Below, in pieces: positions 51,803 to 59,833 of a stretch of 64,000 nucleotides of DNA. How positions within the stretch are numbered: position 1 is the stretch's first letter; each line of letters opens with the position of its first letter. The notes below the pieces were generated by a model. It was not told the DNA's origin, did not search any database, and saw only the letters and a program-made list of their open reading frames with translations. This DNA comes from JACCTU01 sp963737405 (lineage in GTDB: Bacteria > Actinomycetota > Thermoleophilia > Gaiellales > Gaiellaceae). Position numbers and translations under genes: made by a program. The DNA lies in assembly GCA_963737405.1 (NCBI GenBank), contig CAVTSL010000011.1, positions 62,001-126,000 of the forward strand. Direction: 5' to 3'.

Positions 51803-52469
51803 GGCGAGAAAGGCTACTGGAGCGGCGACGGCGAATCAGCAGATACGCGACACCGGCGATGATCGCGGCGACGATTGCGTAGTCGAGGTAGTGCAAGCGC
51901 TCGTGGACGGACTCCCACTGGGTGCCCGCCGCGTAGCCGGCACCGGCGAACGCGATGCACCAGAGCGTCGAGCCGATGAACGTCAGCACCGTGTAGCGGA
52001 GGAGCGGCATGCGGAAGACGCCGGCGGGGATCGAGATGAACGACCGCGCGATCGGCGTGATCCGGCCGATCAGCACCGCCCAGTCGCCCCAGCGGTCGAA
52101 CCAGCGCTCGGCGCGCTCGAGCTTTTCGTGCGAGAGGTGGAACCAGCGTCCGCGCCGCTCGAGGAACGGTCGCCCGCCGTAGATGCCGATGGCCCAGCCG
52201 ATCAGCGAGCCGATCGTGTAGCCGATCGTGCCCGCGAGGACCATCGCGACCCATGCGCCGAAGCCGCTGTCGAGCTCGTTCCCGAACAGCACGACGCCGG
52301 AGGCGAACGCGCCGGCGGCGAGCGCGCCGGCGTAGAGCATCACCAGCTCGCTCGCAGCGGGGAGGACCGCGTCGACGAGCATGAGGAGGAAGACGGCGTA
52401 GAGCCCGTGGTTGCCGAGGATCTCGGTGATCCTGTCGGTGATCACCGAGGTGACGGACGCGACGATCAC
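51783..52469 (-). CDS. DedA/SNARE-associated membrane protein
   Basis: 228 aa from GTG 52469, one base overlapping the upstream stop. About five helices; signatures LVDAVLPAASELVMLYAGAL, AGTIGYTIGSLIGWAIG, FLERRGRWFHLSHEKLERAE and the conserved GRITPIARSFISIPAGVFRM. DedA-family proteins act in membrane homeostasis and undecaprenyl phosphate or phospholipid flipping; recycling the glycan carrier lipid would fit the surrounding genes (inference). Confidence 0.9.
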   Translation of the reverse strand: MIVASVTSVITDRITEILGNHGLYAVFLLMLVDAVLPAASELVMLYAGALAAGAFASGVVLFGNELDSGFGAWVAMVLAGTIGYTIGSLIGWAIGIYGGRPFLERRGRWFHLSHEKLERAERWFDRWGDWAVLIGRITPIARSFISIPAGVFRMPLLRYTVLTFIGSTLWCIAFAGAGYAAGTQWESVHERLHYLDYAIVAAIIAGVAYLLIRRRRSSSLSRRADASH

Positions 52470-54163
52470 TAGCGGCTGAGCGTGAACGGAGAGGTGAGCG
52501 ACACCGTTCCGATCTCGTTCTGCGCGGTCACTCGGAGCTGGTAGCGGCCTGCGCGCACCTTCGAACCGTATGCGCTCCGCGTGTTCCACGTGAGCGCCTG
52601 CTGCCCGGACGGGAGGCTCCGCCCGGGCAGGGCACGGAGCGTGGCGCCCGACGCCGTGAGCACCGTCGCGCGCACCTGGGACGTGCGCGTGAGCGCGAAC
52701 GTCGCGCGGACGGTGCCGCCGCGGCGCGCGCTCGTCACGGCGAGCGTCCCGAGCGTGTTGTTGACGAAGAACGAGCGCTCGGCCTGCGAGGTGCGCCCGA
52801 GGTCGTCGGTCGCATCGACGACGAAGCGCCAGAGCCCTTCGGGCGCGCTCTCGCCCCACTGCGAGCGGTACGTGCCGAGCGTCGTCTTCGCGCCGGAGTC
52901 GACAGGACGCTCGCTGCCGTCGGGCGCGATCAGCCGCGCGTTCACCGTCGACGGGCGCACGATCTTGTACGCGAGCGTCTGCCGCTCGTTCACGTTGTCG
53001 CCGTTCGGCGAGACGACGTCGACCGGCAGCTCCGGCGCGTGCACGCCGTAGTAGAAGAGGCTGAGCGACTCTGCGATCGGGCGCTCGCCCGTCGGGTCGG
53101 ACGGCCGGCTGAGCAGCGCGCCTTCGAAGGCCATCGTCGCGGAGCCGCCGCCGTCGACGGCCGCGCCGGTCCACGCGCCGAGGCGCATGAGCAGGAGCGC
53201 GAGCTCGAAGTTCGTCATCCCGACGCTGAAGCCCGGACGCCGGCCGTCGACCGTGACGAGGATGAGCCGACCGTCCTGCGTCTGTCCCACGGCGCCGCGC
53301 GGCTGCCGCGGGACGAGCTGGTCGACGGTGAAGCCCTCGTTCGAGCGGAAGACCGGCCGACCGTCGCGGACGAGCACCGGGCCGCCGCCGATCGCGTCGA
53401 CGAGCCCCGACCAGTCCGGCGTCAGCGTGAGCCGGACGGTGACGTTCGAGCCGACCGGCGCCTCCGACGCGATCTTTCCCGCGCCCGTCGCACCGCGGCC
53501 CACGAGCACGGCGCCGCCGGGCGGGATCGGCGTGCCGCCGCCCTGCTTCCCCTGAGCGACGGTGCCGACGAGGTCGCGCAGCGGCTGCGCAGCCGGGAAC
53601 GGCGTGAGCACGAGCTCGACCGTCTCCGTCGACGCGGGCGTCGTCGGCCCCCACGCCGGGGTGTAGAGCACGACGCCGCCGGGGGCCGGCTCCTTGTTCA
53701 GCAGGAGCGGACGCCGCTGGCCGGTCCCCTGCCACGTGCCTGCGAAGCGCACGCGATCGACGCGAAGCGTCCCGTCGGCCGCGATCCCCGTGCTCGAGCG
53801 GTCCGCGTTCGGCGGAGACGCGAGCACGCCGTTCATCAGCAGCATCCCGCTGGGGAAACCGACGTTCCAGTTGAAGAGGTCGCCGTTGATGCCCGCGACC
53901 GTTGCGCTCGTCGAGACGCGGCGCTGCATCTGCGTCACCTTCTCGCGTCCGACGATCGCGTCGTTCGAGAGGATCGGCTTGAGCGCGTAGAGGCCGACCG
54001 GGCGCGGGCCGCGGAGGACGTGCACGACGACCGGTCCGTGCGGCGTGAAGTCGACGTCCCGCTCGTACGAGACCCCGGGCATGAGCAGGCGCGCCTGTGC
54101 GAGCGACGACGGCGCGAGGACGAGCGCCGCCAAAGCGGCTGCAATCACAGCCTTTCCGAGCAC
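52469..54163 (-). CDS. Secreted phosphodiester glycosidase (NAGPA-like) with FlgD-like Ig modules
   Basis: 564 aa from GTG 54163 (GTG 54148 is an alternative). Signal peptide VIAAALAALVLAPSSLAQA. The NAGPA domain has VAGINGDLFNW, GFPSGMLLMNG, DAIGGGPVLVRDGRPVF, ILVTVDGRRPGFSVGMTN and AVDGGGSATMAFEG with the conserved DGGGS loop; it cleaves sugar-phosphate diesters. The C-terminal 200 residues are two FlgD-type modules (VVSPNGDNVNERQTLAYKI). It probably acts on phosphodiester-linked glycans such as teichoic-acid-like polymers. Confidence 0.85.
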   Translation of the reverse strand: MLGKAVIAAALAALVLAPSSLAQARLLMPGVSYERDVDFTPHGPVVVHVLRGPRPVGLYALKPILSNDAIVGREKVTQMQRRVSTSATVAGINGDLFNWNVGFPSGMLLMNGVLASPPNADRSSTGIAADGTLRVDRVRFAGTWQGTGQRRPLLLNKEPAPGGVVLYTPAWGPTTPASTETVELVLTPFPAAQPLRDLVGTVAQGKQGGGTPIPPGGAVLVGRGATGAGKIASEAPVGSNVTVRLTLTPDWSGLVDAIGGGPVLVRDGRPVFRSNEGFTVDQLVPRQPRGAVGQTQDGRLILVTVDGRRPGFSVGMTNFELALLLMRLGAWTGAAVDGGGSATMAFEGALLSRPSDPTGERPIAESLSLFYYGVHAPELPVDVVSPNGDNVNERQTLAYKIVRPSTVNARLIAPDGSERPVDSGAKTTLGTYRSQWGESAPEGLWRFVVDATDDLGRTSQAERSFFVNNTLGTLAVTSARRGGTVRATFALTRTSQVRATVLTASGATLRALPGRSLPSGQQALTWNTRSAYGSKVRAGRYQLRVTAQNEIGTVSLTSPFTLSR

Positions 54164-54174
54164 GACCCGCGCAG

Positions 54175-54180
54175 ACGGTA
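54175..54180 (-). promoter_or_regulatory. Candidate -10 (TACCGT) before the phosphodiester glycosidase gene
   Basis: Minus strand TACCGT ends 11 bases before GTG 54163; TANNNT at a leaderless-type distance. It follows the hairpin at 54185-54211, so the gene is separated from the upstream one. Confidence 0.35.
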
Positions 54181-54184
54181 GCGC

Positions 54185-54211
54185 AAGGCCCGGCCGGGGA
54201 GGCCGGGCCTT
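54185..54211. terminator. Strong GC-rich hairpin after the EEP-family gene
   Basis: AAGGCCCGGCC (54185-54195), 5-base loop, GGCCGGGCCTT (54201-54211): a perfect 11-bp stem. It lies 36 bases past the stop of the minus-strand EEP gene and just before the next promoter, a good intrinsic-type terminator though the T-run is short. Confidence 0.65.
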
Positions 54212-54246
54212 TACGCGTTGCTTACGTCGCGGCGAGGAGCGCCGCG

Positions 54247-55473
54247 TTAGTTCGTCGGAACGGTCACGTCGACCCAGACCGAGCGGTGGTCCGAGGTCGG
54301 GAACCCGCCGACCGCGATCCAGGCGAGGTCGAAGACGCCCGTCAGCCGCGAGAGCGGGTCGCTCCGCACGGGCCAGAAGACCCCGCTGTCGACGATCTGG
54401 AGGTTCTTCCGCGGGAGCACGTAGTCCGCGTGGAGGTTCCCCGGCGCACCGTCCGCGAAGTCGGCGGTGTCGAAGCGCGGATCGCTCCGGTGCGTGAGGT
54501 TCGCGCCGCCCTGCAACGCCGAGGCCTCGACGGCTCCGGCGCTCTCCGGCGTGACCTTGGTGTTGACGAGCGGGTTCTCGGTCAGCTGCTGGATGGCGCC
54601 CGGGATCGAGTCGCCGTCGAGCGGGTCGGAGTTCTGGTCGCCCGCGATCACGAACAGCTCGCCGGGCTTCAGCCCGCCGTGGACGCCCGAGTCGTCGTAG
54701 ATGTAGTCCGACCGACCCGGCGAGATGTAGTCCGCCCAGAAGCGGATCTCGTCGAAGTTCCGCCGGCCGTTCCGATCCTCCGGACCGTCGAAGACGGGCG
54801 GCGTCGGATGCGACACGAGGAAGTGCACGGTCTTCTTGCCGACCTGGATCGGCAGATCCCAGTGGCTCTTGGACGAGAGCCGCAGGATCGCGACCTCCTC
54901 CGGCGAGTAGAACGGCGTCGGGATCAGGTTGCCCGGCATGTCCTTCCACTTGAAGAGCTGGAAGGTGCGGGCCGCGCTCGTGTCGATCGGGTACTTCGAG
55001 TACACGACCATCCCGAACTGGCCGGGGAACGCGCCGAAGCCGAACGCGTCGTCGCCGTAGCCCGGAGCACCCGGTGTCGTGACGATCGCGCCGTTGTTGT
55101 TCAGGTCGAAGCCGGTCGCGATCCCCGTGTTCGACGGTGCGATGTACGCGTACGGGAACTCGATCGGAGCCGCACCGTTCTGCGAGACCTCGAGGAAGTT
55201 GTCCCGGAAGAGGTCGACGGCGGCCGGTGCGAAGTCGTACTCGTTGATCAGCAGCACGTCGGGCCGCACGCGCTGGATCACCTCGGCGACGTTCTTCGCC
55301 TGCCGGACGAAGACGGTCGTCGAGTCGGGGTTGGACAGGTCGGTCACGAGCTGTCCGGCGACCGGCCGGTTCAATGAAGCATTGAAGGTTGCGAAGCGAA
55401 CGTCGGCGTCCTTCGCCGACGCGGCGGGCGCAAGCACAAGCGCGCACGCTATCGCGAACAGCAGTCTTCTCAT
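54247..55473 (-). CDS. Secreted endonuclease/exonuclease/phosphatase (EEP) family protein
   Basis: 408 aa from ATG 55473 with Shine-Dalgarno GGAGGGGAG. Signal peptide LLFAIACALVLAPAASA. EEP elements: VRFATFNASLNRPV (first metal-site Asn), PDVLLINEYDF (metal-binding Glu), FLVSHPTPPVF (catalytic His region), FVIAGDQNSDPLDGDS (Asp-x-Asn) and TSDHRSVWVDVTV (terminal Asp-His). The family cleaves phosphodiesters in DNA, RNA or lipids; which one is not clear. Separate, terminator-bounded transcription unit with a leader. Confidence 0.85.
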   Translation of the reverse strand: MRRLLFAIACALVLAPAASAKDADVRFATFNASLNRPVAGQLVTDLSNPDSTTVFVRQAKNVAEVIQRVRPDVLLINEYDFAPAAVDLFRDNFLEVSQNGAAPIEFPYAYIAPSNTGIATGFDLNNNGAIVTTPGAPGYGDDAFGFGAFPGQFGMVVYSKYPIDTSAARTFQLFKWKDMPGNLIPTPFYSPEEVAILRLSSKSHWDLPIQVGKKTVHFLVSHPTPPVFDGPEDRNGRRNFDEIRFWADYISPGRSDYIYDDSGVHGGLKPGELFVIAGDQNSDPLDGDSIPGAIQQLTENPLVNTKVTPESAGAVEASALQGGANLTHRSDPRFDTADFADGAPGNLHADYVLPRKNLQIVDSGVFWPVRSDPLSRLTGVFDLAWIAVGGFPTSDHRSVWVDVTVPTN

Positions 55474-55545
55474 CGGCTCTCCCCTCCTGGTTGTCGGCGC
55501 GGTGTCTACCGCTTTCGCGGCCGGACCGCAACCGGCTTCACCGCT

Positions 55546-56664
55546 TCAGTTCCAGACTTTCACGTCCCGGTACAGCGTGTCGCGCTGCACCGGCGTCTTC
55601 CCGAGCGCCTTGATCAGATGGACGAGCTCTTCCGTCGACGTGCGGTGCGTCGTCCCGGCGGCGGAGACGACGTTCTCCTCGATCATCACCGAGCCCATGT
55701 CGTCGGCGCCGAAGCCGAGCGCGACCTGGCCGATCTTCATCCCCTGCGTCACCCAGGACGACTGGATGTGCGGGACGTTGTCGAGGTAGATGCGCGAGAC
55801 CGCCTGCGTGAGCAGGTAGTCGAAGGAGGTCGGCATCGTGTCGCGCGGGACGAGCGCGCCGAGCCGGTTCCCGTCGTCCTGGAACGTCCAGGAGATGAAC
55901 GCGCGGAAGCCTCCCGTCTCGTCCTGAAGCTCGCGGACGACGCGCATGTGCTCCACGCGCTCCTCGAGCGTCTCGACGTGGCCGTACATCATCGTCGCCG
56001 TCGTCGACATCCCGAGCCGCTGCGCCTCGCGCATGATCCCGAGCCACTCGCGCGACGTCGTCTTCTTCGGGCTGATGATCTTGCGCACCCGGTCGACGAG
56101 GATCTCCGCGCCGCCGCCGGGGATCGAGTCGAGCCCTGCGTCGCGCAGGCGCGAGAGCGCCTCCCACGTCGTCAGCTTCGAGCGCCGCGCGGCGTGCTGC
56201 ACCTCCGAGGGCGAGAGCGCGTGCAGGTGGATCGGGTAGCGCGCCTTGATCGACGAGAAGAGATCCTCGTAGTACTCGACGCCGAGGTCGGGGTGGTGGC
56301 CGCCCTGCATCAGCAGTCCCGTCCCGCCGATCGCGAGGGTCTCCTCGATCTTCTTGAAGATGACCGCCTTCGGGAGGAGGTAGCCCTCGTTCGTGTCGCC
56401 CGGCCGCCGGTAGAAGGCGCAGAAGTCGCAGTCCGTGTAGCAGACGTTCGTGTAGTTGAGGTTCCGGTCGACGATGAAGGTGATCCGCGCCGGGTCGGCC
56501 TTGCGGCTGCGAACGGCGTCCGCCGCCCGGCCGACGGCGACGAGGTCGCGCGACCGAAGCAGCGTGAGCGCGTCCGGCTCCGAGATCCGCTCGCCGTCGT
56601 AGACCTTCTCCAGCACGTCGGCGACGGGCCGGGAGCCGAGCAACGGACTGGTACTCGCGCTCAC
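55546..56664 (-). CDS. mqnC: Cyclic dehypoxanthinyl futalosine synthase (MqnC)
   Basis: 372 aa radical SAM enzyme. The cluster motif is NVCYTDCDFCAFYRRPGD (Cys-x3-Cys-x2-Cys), the diagnostic MqnC version; LLMQGGHHPDLGVEYYED, DSIPGGGAEILVDRVRK and TATMMYGHVETLEERVEH follow. It closes the ring of dehypoxanthinyl futalosine in menaquinone synthesis. GTG 56664 overlaps the mqnA stop (GTGA). Order here is mqnE, VOC protein, mqnA, mqnC; mqnB and mqnD are not in the window. Confidence 0.95.
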   Translation of the reverse strand: MSASTSPLLGSRPVADVLEKVYDGERISEPDALTLLRSRDLVAVGRAADAVRSRKADPARITFIVDRNLNYTNVCYTDCDFCAFYRRPGDTNEGYLLPKAVIFKKIEETLAIGGTGLLMQGGHHPDLGVEYYEDLFSSIKARYPIHLHALSPSEVQHAARRSKLTTWEALSRLRDAGLDSIPGGGAEILVDRVRKIISPKKTTSREWLGIMREAQRLGMSTTATMMYGHVETLEERVEHMRVVRELQDETGGFRAFISWTFQDDGNRLGALVPRDTMPTSFDYLLTQAVSRIYLDNVPHIQSSWVTQGMKIGQVALGFGADDMGSVMIEENVVSAAGTTHRTSTEELVHLIKALGKTPVQRDTLYRDVKVWN

Positions 56665-57425
56665 GAGCGCACCGCCTCGGGCTGGACGAACCGAAGCTCG
56701 GGCACCTCGTCCAGCTCGCCCGCATCCCGCGCGAGCTCGAGGAACGTGATCAGGCCGGCGCGCTCGCGCGGCCCGAAGCGGTAGCGGAGCTTCTCGAAGT
56801 ACCGCGCGAGGAAGCCCGCCGGGTAGCCGTAGCGCGCGCTCGCCTCGTGCGCGAGCTGCTCGGGCTCTGCGCGCGCGAGCCGCACCGACTGCACGAGCGC
56901 CTCCTCGAGCTCGACGAGCCCGTCCGCGACCGGCTCCGGCGCGGCCCAGACCGCGAACACCATCGGCAGCCCGGTGCGCTCGAGCCACAGGCGTCCCAGG
57001 TCGTAGTGCGGGGTCGGGTCCTCGAAGGCGGACTTGAGCGCGGCGTCGCCGATCAGCAGCTTCGCGTCGGCCTCCTCCCCGAGCGGCACGTGCGCGGCCT
57101 CGGGGAGCAGCACCTTCGTCAGGACGACCGAGGTCGCGCTCTCCGGCGTGACCGCGACCGTTCGCACCTGCTCGAGCGGCTTGCGCGAGACGAGCTGGAT
57201 CGAGTCGACCGCCCCCTCGCTCCCGACGCACAGCCGCGGCAGGATGCGGAGCCGGTCGGCGTTCCGCGCGTACTCGATCGACGAGATCGGCGCGAGGTCG
57301 ATCTCGCCGTCCACGAGCCGCCGGTTGAGATCCGTCGGCACGCCGGTCACCTCGTCGACGTCCGCGTCGAGGCGGTGGAAGACCGGCGCCATGTTCACGT
57401 ACGAGATGCGCCCGAGCCGGATCAT
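56661..57425 (-). CDS. mqnA: Chorismate dehydratase (MqnA)
   Basis: 254 aa. LGRISYVNMAPVFHRL is the opening motif (usually VSYLNxxPL), with PTDLNRRLVDGEIDLAPISS, SIQLVSRKPLEQVRTVAV and DAKLLIGDAALKS, all MqnA/MqnD-like periplasmic-binding fold signatures. MqnA dehydrates chorismate to 3-enolpyruvylbenzoate, the first futalosine-route step. ATG 57425 overlaps the VOC stop (ATGA). The order of conserved segments fits MqnA better than MqnD. Confidence 0.9.
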   Translation of the reverse strand: MIRLGRISYVNMAPVFHRLDADVDEVTGVPTDLNRRLVDGEIDLAPISSIEYARNADRLRILPRLCVGSEGAVDSIQLVSRKPLEQVRTVAVTPESATSVVLTKVLLPEAAHVPLGEEADAKLLIGDAALKSAFEDPTPHYDLGRLWLERTGLPMVFAVWAAPEPVADGLVELEEALVQSVRLARAEPEQLAHEASARYGYPAGFLARYFEKLRYRFGPRERAGLITFLELARDAGELDEVPELRFVQPEAVRS

Positions 57426-57838
57426 TCGGACACCCGGAGGAAGAAGGTGACGAGGTTCCCGTCGAGGTCGAGCGTCGCGAACTCGCGCGTCCCGAAGTCC
57501 GTGTCGTCGACGCCGTTGCGCGAGACGGGATGCAGCACGTCGCGCGCGCTCAGCTCGTCGTAGAGCTCGTCGACGCCTTCGACCTTGATCCGGCAGCTCG
57601 CGGTGCCGGCGATGAACGACTCGGCGCCGGAGCAGACCGGCTTCTCGGAGTCCAGCTTCGCCCGCCAGTCCTCGTCGCCGGCCTCCCAGAGATGGATCAC
57701 GGCGTCGTCGCGGGAGAGGACGGCGAAGCCGCCGTCGTGGTGGTCGATCTCGAACCCGAGCCGATCGCGGTAGAAGTCGACCGCAGCCGCGACGTTCCGC
57801 ACCGGCAGCGCAGGAATCGTCTGGCCGAGCTTCACCAA
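57422..57838 (-). CDS. VOC superfamily protein (glyoxalase/bleomycin-resistance type)
   Basis: 138 aa in one module with two beta-alpha-beta-beta-beta repeats: PVRNVAAAVDFYRDRLGFEID and DLDGNLVTFF. VIHLWEAGDEDWR and the Glu/His positions suggest a metal site. Family members bind metal and catalyse isomerisations or bind antibiotics. It sits within the futalosine operon, overlapping mqnA (ATGA) and mqnE (7 bases), which is unusual; no menaquinone role is known for this family. Confidence 0.85.
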   Translation of the reverse strand: MVKLGQTIPALPVRNVAAAVDFYRDRLGFEIDHHDGGFAVLSRDDAVIHLWEAGDEDWRAKLDSEKPVCSGAESFIAGTASCRIKVEGVDELYDELSARDVLHPVSRNGVDDTDFGTREFATLDLDGNLVTFFLRVSE

Positions 57839-58935
57839 CGCCGCAGCTCGTGGTAGAGCGTGTCGCGCTGCACCGGCGTGCGTCCGGCCTCGCGCACGAA
57901 GCGCACGAGCTCGTCGACCTTCTGCTCGGTCGCGGTGAGCGCGCCCGCGGCGTGGAAGATCTCCTCACGGACGACGGTCCCCTGGACGTCGTTCGCGCCG
58001 AAGTGGAGCGCGACCGCCGCCATCGGCATGCCCATCATGATCCAGTACGCCTTGATGTTCGGGATGTTGTCGAGCATCAGGCGCGAGACCGCGATCATCT
58101 TCAGGTCCTCGGCGCCGGTCGTGTGCCGGAAGCCGCGCCGCTCGAAGACCGTGTTCTCGGGATGGAAGGCGAGCGGGATGAACGCGAGGAAGCCGCCGGT
58201 CTCGTCCTGCTGCCGCCTGAGCCGGAGGAAGTGGTCGACGCGCTCCTCGTACGTCTCGACGTGGCCGTAGAGCATCGTGCAGTGCGTCGGGATGCCGAGC
58301 CGGTGCGCGGTGTCGTGCGTCAGGAACCAGTAGTCGGGATGCTCCTTCCCGGGCGCGACGAGCTTCCGCACGCGCTCCGCGAAGACCTCCGCGCCGCCGC
58401 CCGGCAGCGACCCGAGCCCCGCGGCCTGCAGCTCGCGCAGGACCTGCTCGTGCGAGAGGCCCGAGAGCGTCGTCATGTGGTGGATCTCGCTCGCCGTGTA
58501 GCACTTGAGGTGCACGTCCGGCATCGCGCCGTGCAGCTTCGCGATCGTGTCGACGTAGAAGTCGAAGCCGACGTGCGGGTTCTCGCCGTTCACCATGTGG
58601 ATCTCGGTGAACCCCGTCGCCTCGCGCTGGCGCAGCGCGTCCTCGACGAGCTCGTCCGGCGTCATCGTGTACGCGTCGCCCTGCTTCTGGGTCTTCGCGA
58701 ACGCGCAGAACTTGCACTTGACGCGGCAGACGTTCGTCTGGTTGAGGTAGAGGTTCTGGACGAAGTAGACGTCATCGGTCCCGCCGCGCACGCGGCGCGC
58801 GAGGTCGGCGAGCTCGCCGAGGGCGAGCAGGTCGTCCGACTCGAGCAGTGCGAGCCCGTCCTCGAAGTCGAGCCGATCGTTCGCCTCGACCTTCTCGCGG
58901 ATCGTCTCGAGCGTGCTGATCTCGACGACTGCCAC
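57832..58935 (-). CDS. mqnE: Aminofutalosine synthase (MqnE)
   Basis: 367 aa radical SAM enzyme. Cluster motif NVCRVKCKFCAFAKTQKQGD (Cys-x3-Cys-x2-Cys) with the Lys/Phe pattern of MqnE; IHMVNGENPHVGFDFYVDT, LGSLPGGGAEVFAERVRKL and THCTMLYGHVETYEERVD follow. It joins 3-enolpyruvylbenzoate to the SAM-derived adenosyl radical to give 6-amino-6-deoxyfutalosine. GTG 58935 lies 7 bases after the polyprenyl synthase stop. Paralogue of MqnC encoded in the same operon. Confidence 0.94.
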   Translation of the reverse strand: MAVVEISTLETIREKVEANDRLDFEDGLALLESDDLLALGELADLARRVRGGTDDVYFVQNLYLNQTNVCRVKCKFCAFAKTQKQGDAYTMTPDELVEDALRQREATGFTEIHMVNGENPHVGFDFYVDTIAKLHGAMPDVHLKCYTASEIHHMTTLSGLSHEQVLRELQAAGLGSLPGGGAEVFAERVRKLVAPGKEHPDYWFLTHDTAHRLGIPTHCTMLYGHVETYEERVDHFLRLRRQQDETGGFLAFIPLAFHPENTVFERRGFRHTTGAEDLKMIAVSRLMLDNIPNIKAYWIMMGMPMAAVALHFGANDVQGTVVREEIFHAAGALTATEQKVDELVRFVREAGRTPVQRDTLYHELRRW

Positions 58936-58942
58936 CTGGTCC

Positions 58943-59833
58943 TCAGCGCTCCCGGTCGATGACGATGTGTGTGAGAGCCTCGAGCTCGGGCTCTCCCGCG
59001 AGGAACCCCCTCGCTTTTCTAGCGTAGTCGAGCGCGACTTCCCTGGACCGCTCGAGCGCGTCGGTCGCGCCGACTCGGAGCAGCGCGCCGTCGAGCGGCC
59101 CGCCTGCGAGCGCCTCGCGGACGACACCGTCCTCCCGTGCGGCAAGAAGGAGCGGGAGCGTCGGCGTCCCCTCGCGGAGGTCGGTGCCCGCGATCTTCCC
59201 CGTCTCGATCGTGTCTCCGGAGCAGTCGAGGATGTCGTCGACGATCTGGAACGCGATCCCGAGCGCGAGCCCGAACTCGCCGAGCCGCTCGTCCCGCGAG
59301 CCGAGCAGGCAGGCGGCCTCGAAGAGCTTCCCGCTCTTGAGCGCGATCCGCTCGAAGTACGCCTCGACCGGCGTGTCGGGGTCGTGCAGCTGCGTGCGCT
59401 GCAGCGCCTCGCCACGTGCGAGCGCCAGGCAGGTCTCGGAGAGGATGCGCACTCCTTCGAGGTCGCCCGCCTCGGCGAGCTCCGCGAACGCCCGCGCGAA
59501 GAGGTAGTCGCCGGCCGCGCGCGCCGCACCGGCGCCGTGCGCGTGCCAGACGGCTGCACGGCCGCGTCGCAGCTCGGCCCCGTCGATCAGGTCGTCGTGG
59601 ACGAGCGTCGCGGTGTGAACGAGCTCGACGGCGACGCCCCCGCGCATCGCGCGCTCGCGGTCGTCGGAGGTCAGGTACACGAGCAGCGGCCGCAGGCGCT
59701 TGCCGCCGGCGTCGAGCGCGTCGCGTCCGACCGTCGAGACCACGCCTGGGTAGCGGGAAGTCTCCTCGCGGAGGCGCTCCTCGAGCTCGTCGAGGTACGG
59801 CCGCGCCGCCTGAAGGACGGCCTGCGCGCTCAC
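58943..59833 (-). CDS. Polyprenyl diphosphate synthase
   Basis: 296 aa trans-isoprenyl synthase. First Asp-rich motif LVHDDLIDGAELRRGRAAVW (DDxxD), second FQIVDDILDCSGD (DDxxD), and GKRLRPLLVYLTSDD near the N-terminus. It makes the menaquinone side chain from IPP and an allylic starter; chain length depends on bulky residues upstream of the first motif and is not decidable here. GTG 59833 overlaps the menG stop (GTGA), so side-chain and ring enzymes are co-translated. Confidence 0.93.
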   Translation of the reverse strand: MSAQAVLQAARPYLDELEERLREETSRYPGVVSTVGRDALDAGGKRLRPLLVYLTSDDRERAMRGGVAVELVHTATLVHDDLIDGAELRRGRAAVWHAHGAGAARAAGDYLFARAFAELAEAGDLEGVRILSETCLALARGEALQRTQLHDPDTPVEAYFERIALKSGKLFEAACLLGSRDERLGEFGLALGIAFQIVDDILDCSGDTIETGKIAGTDLREGTPTLPLLLAAREDGVVREALAGGPLDGALLRVGATDALERSREVALDYARKARGFLAGEPELEALTHIVIDRER

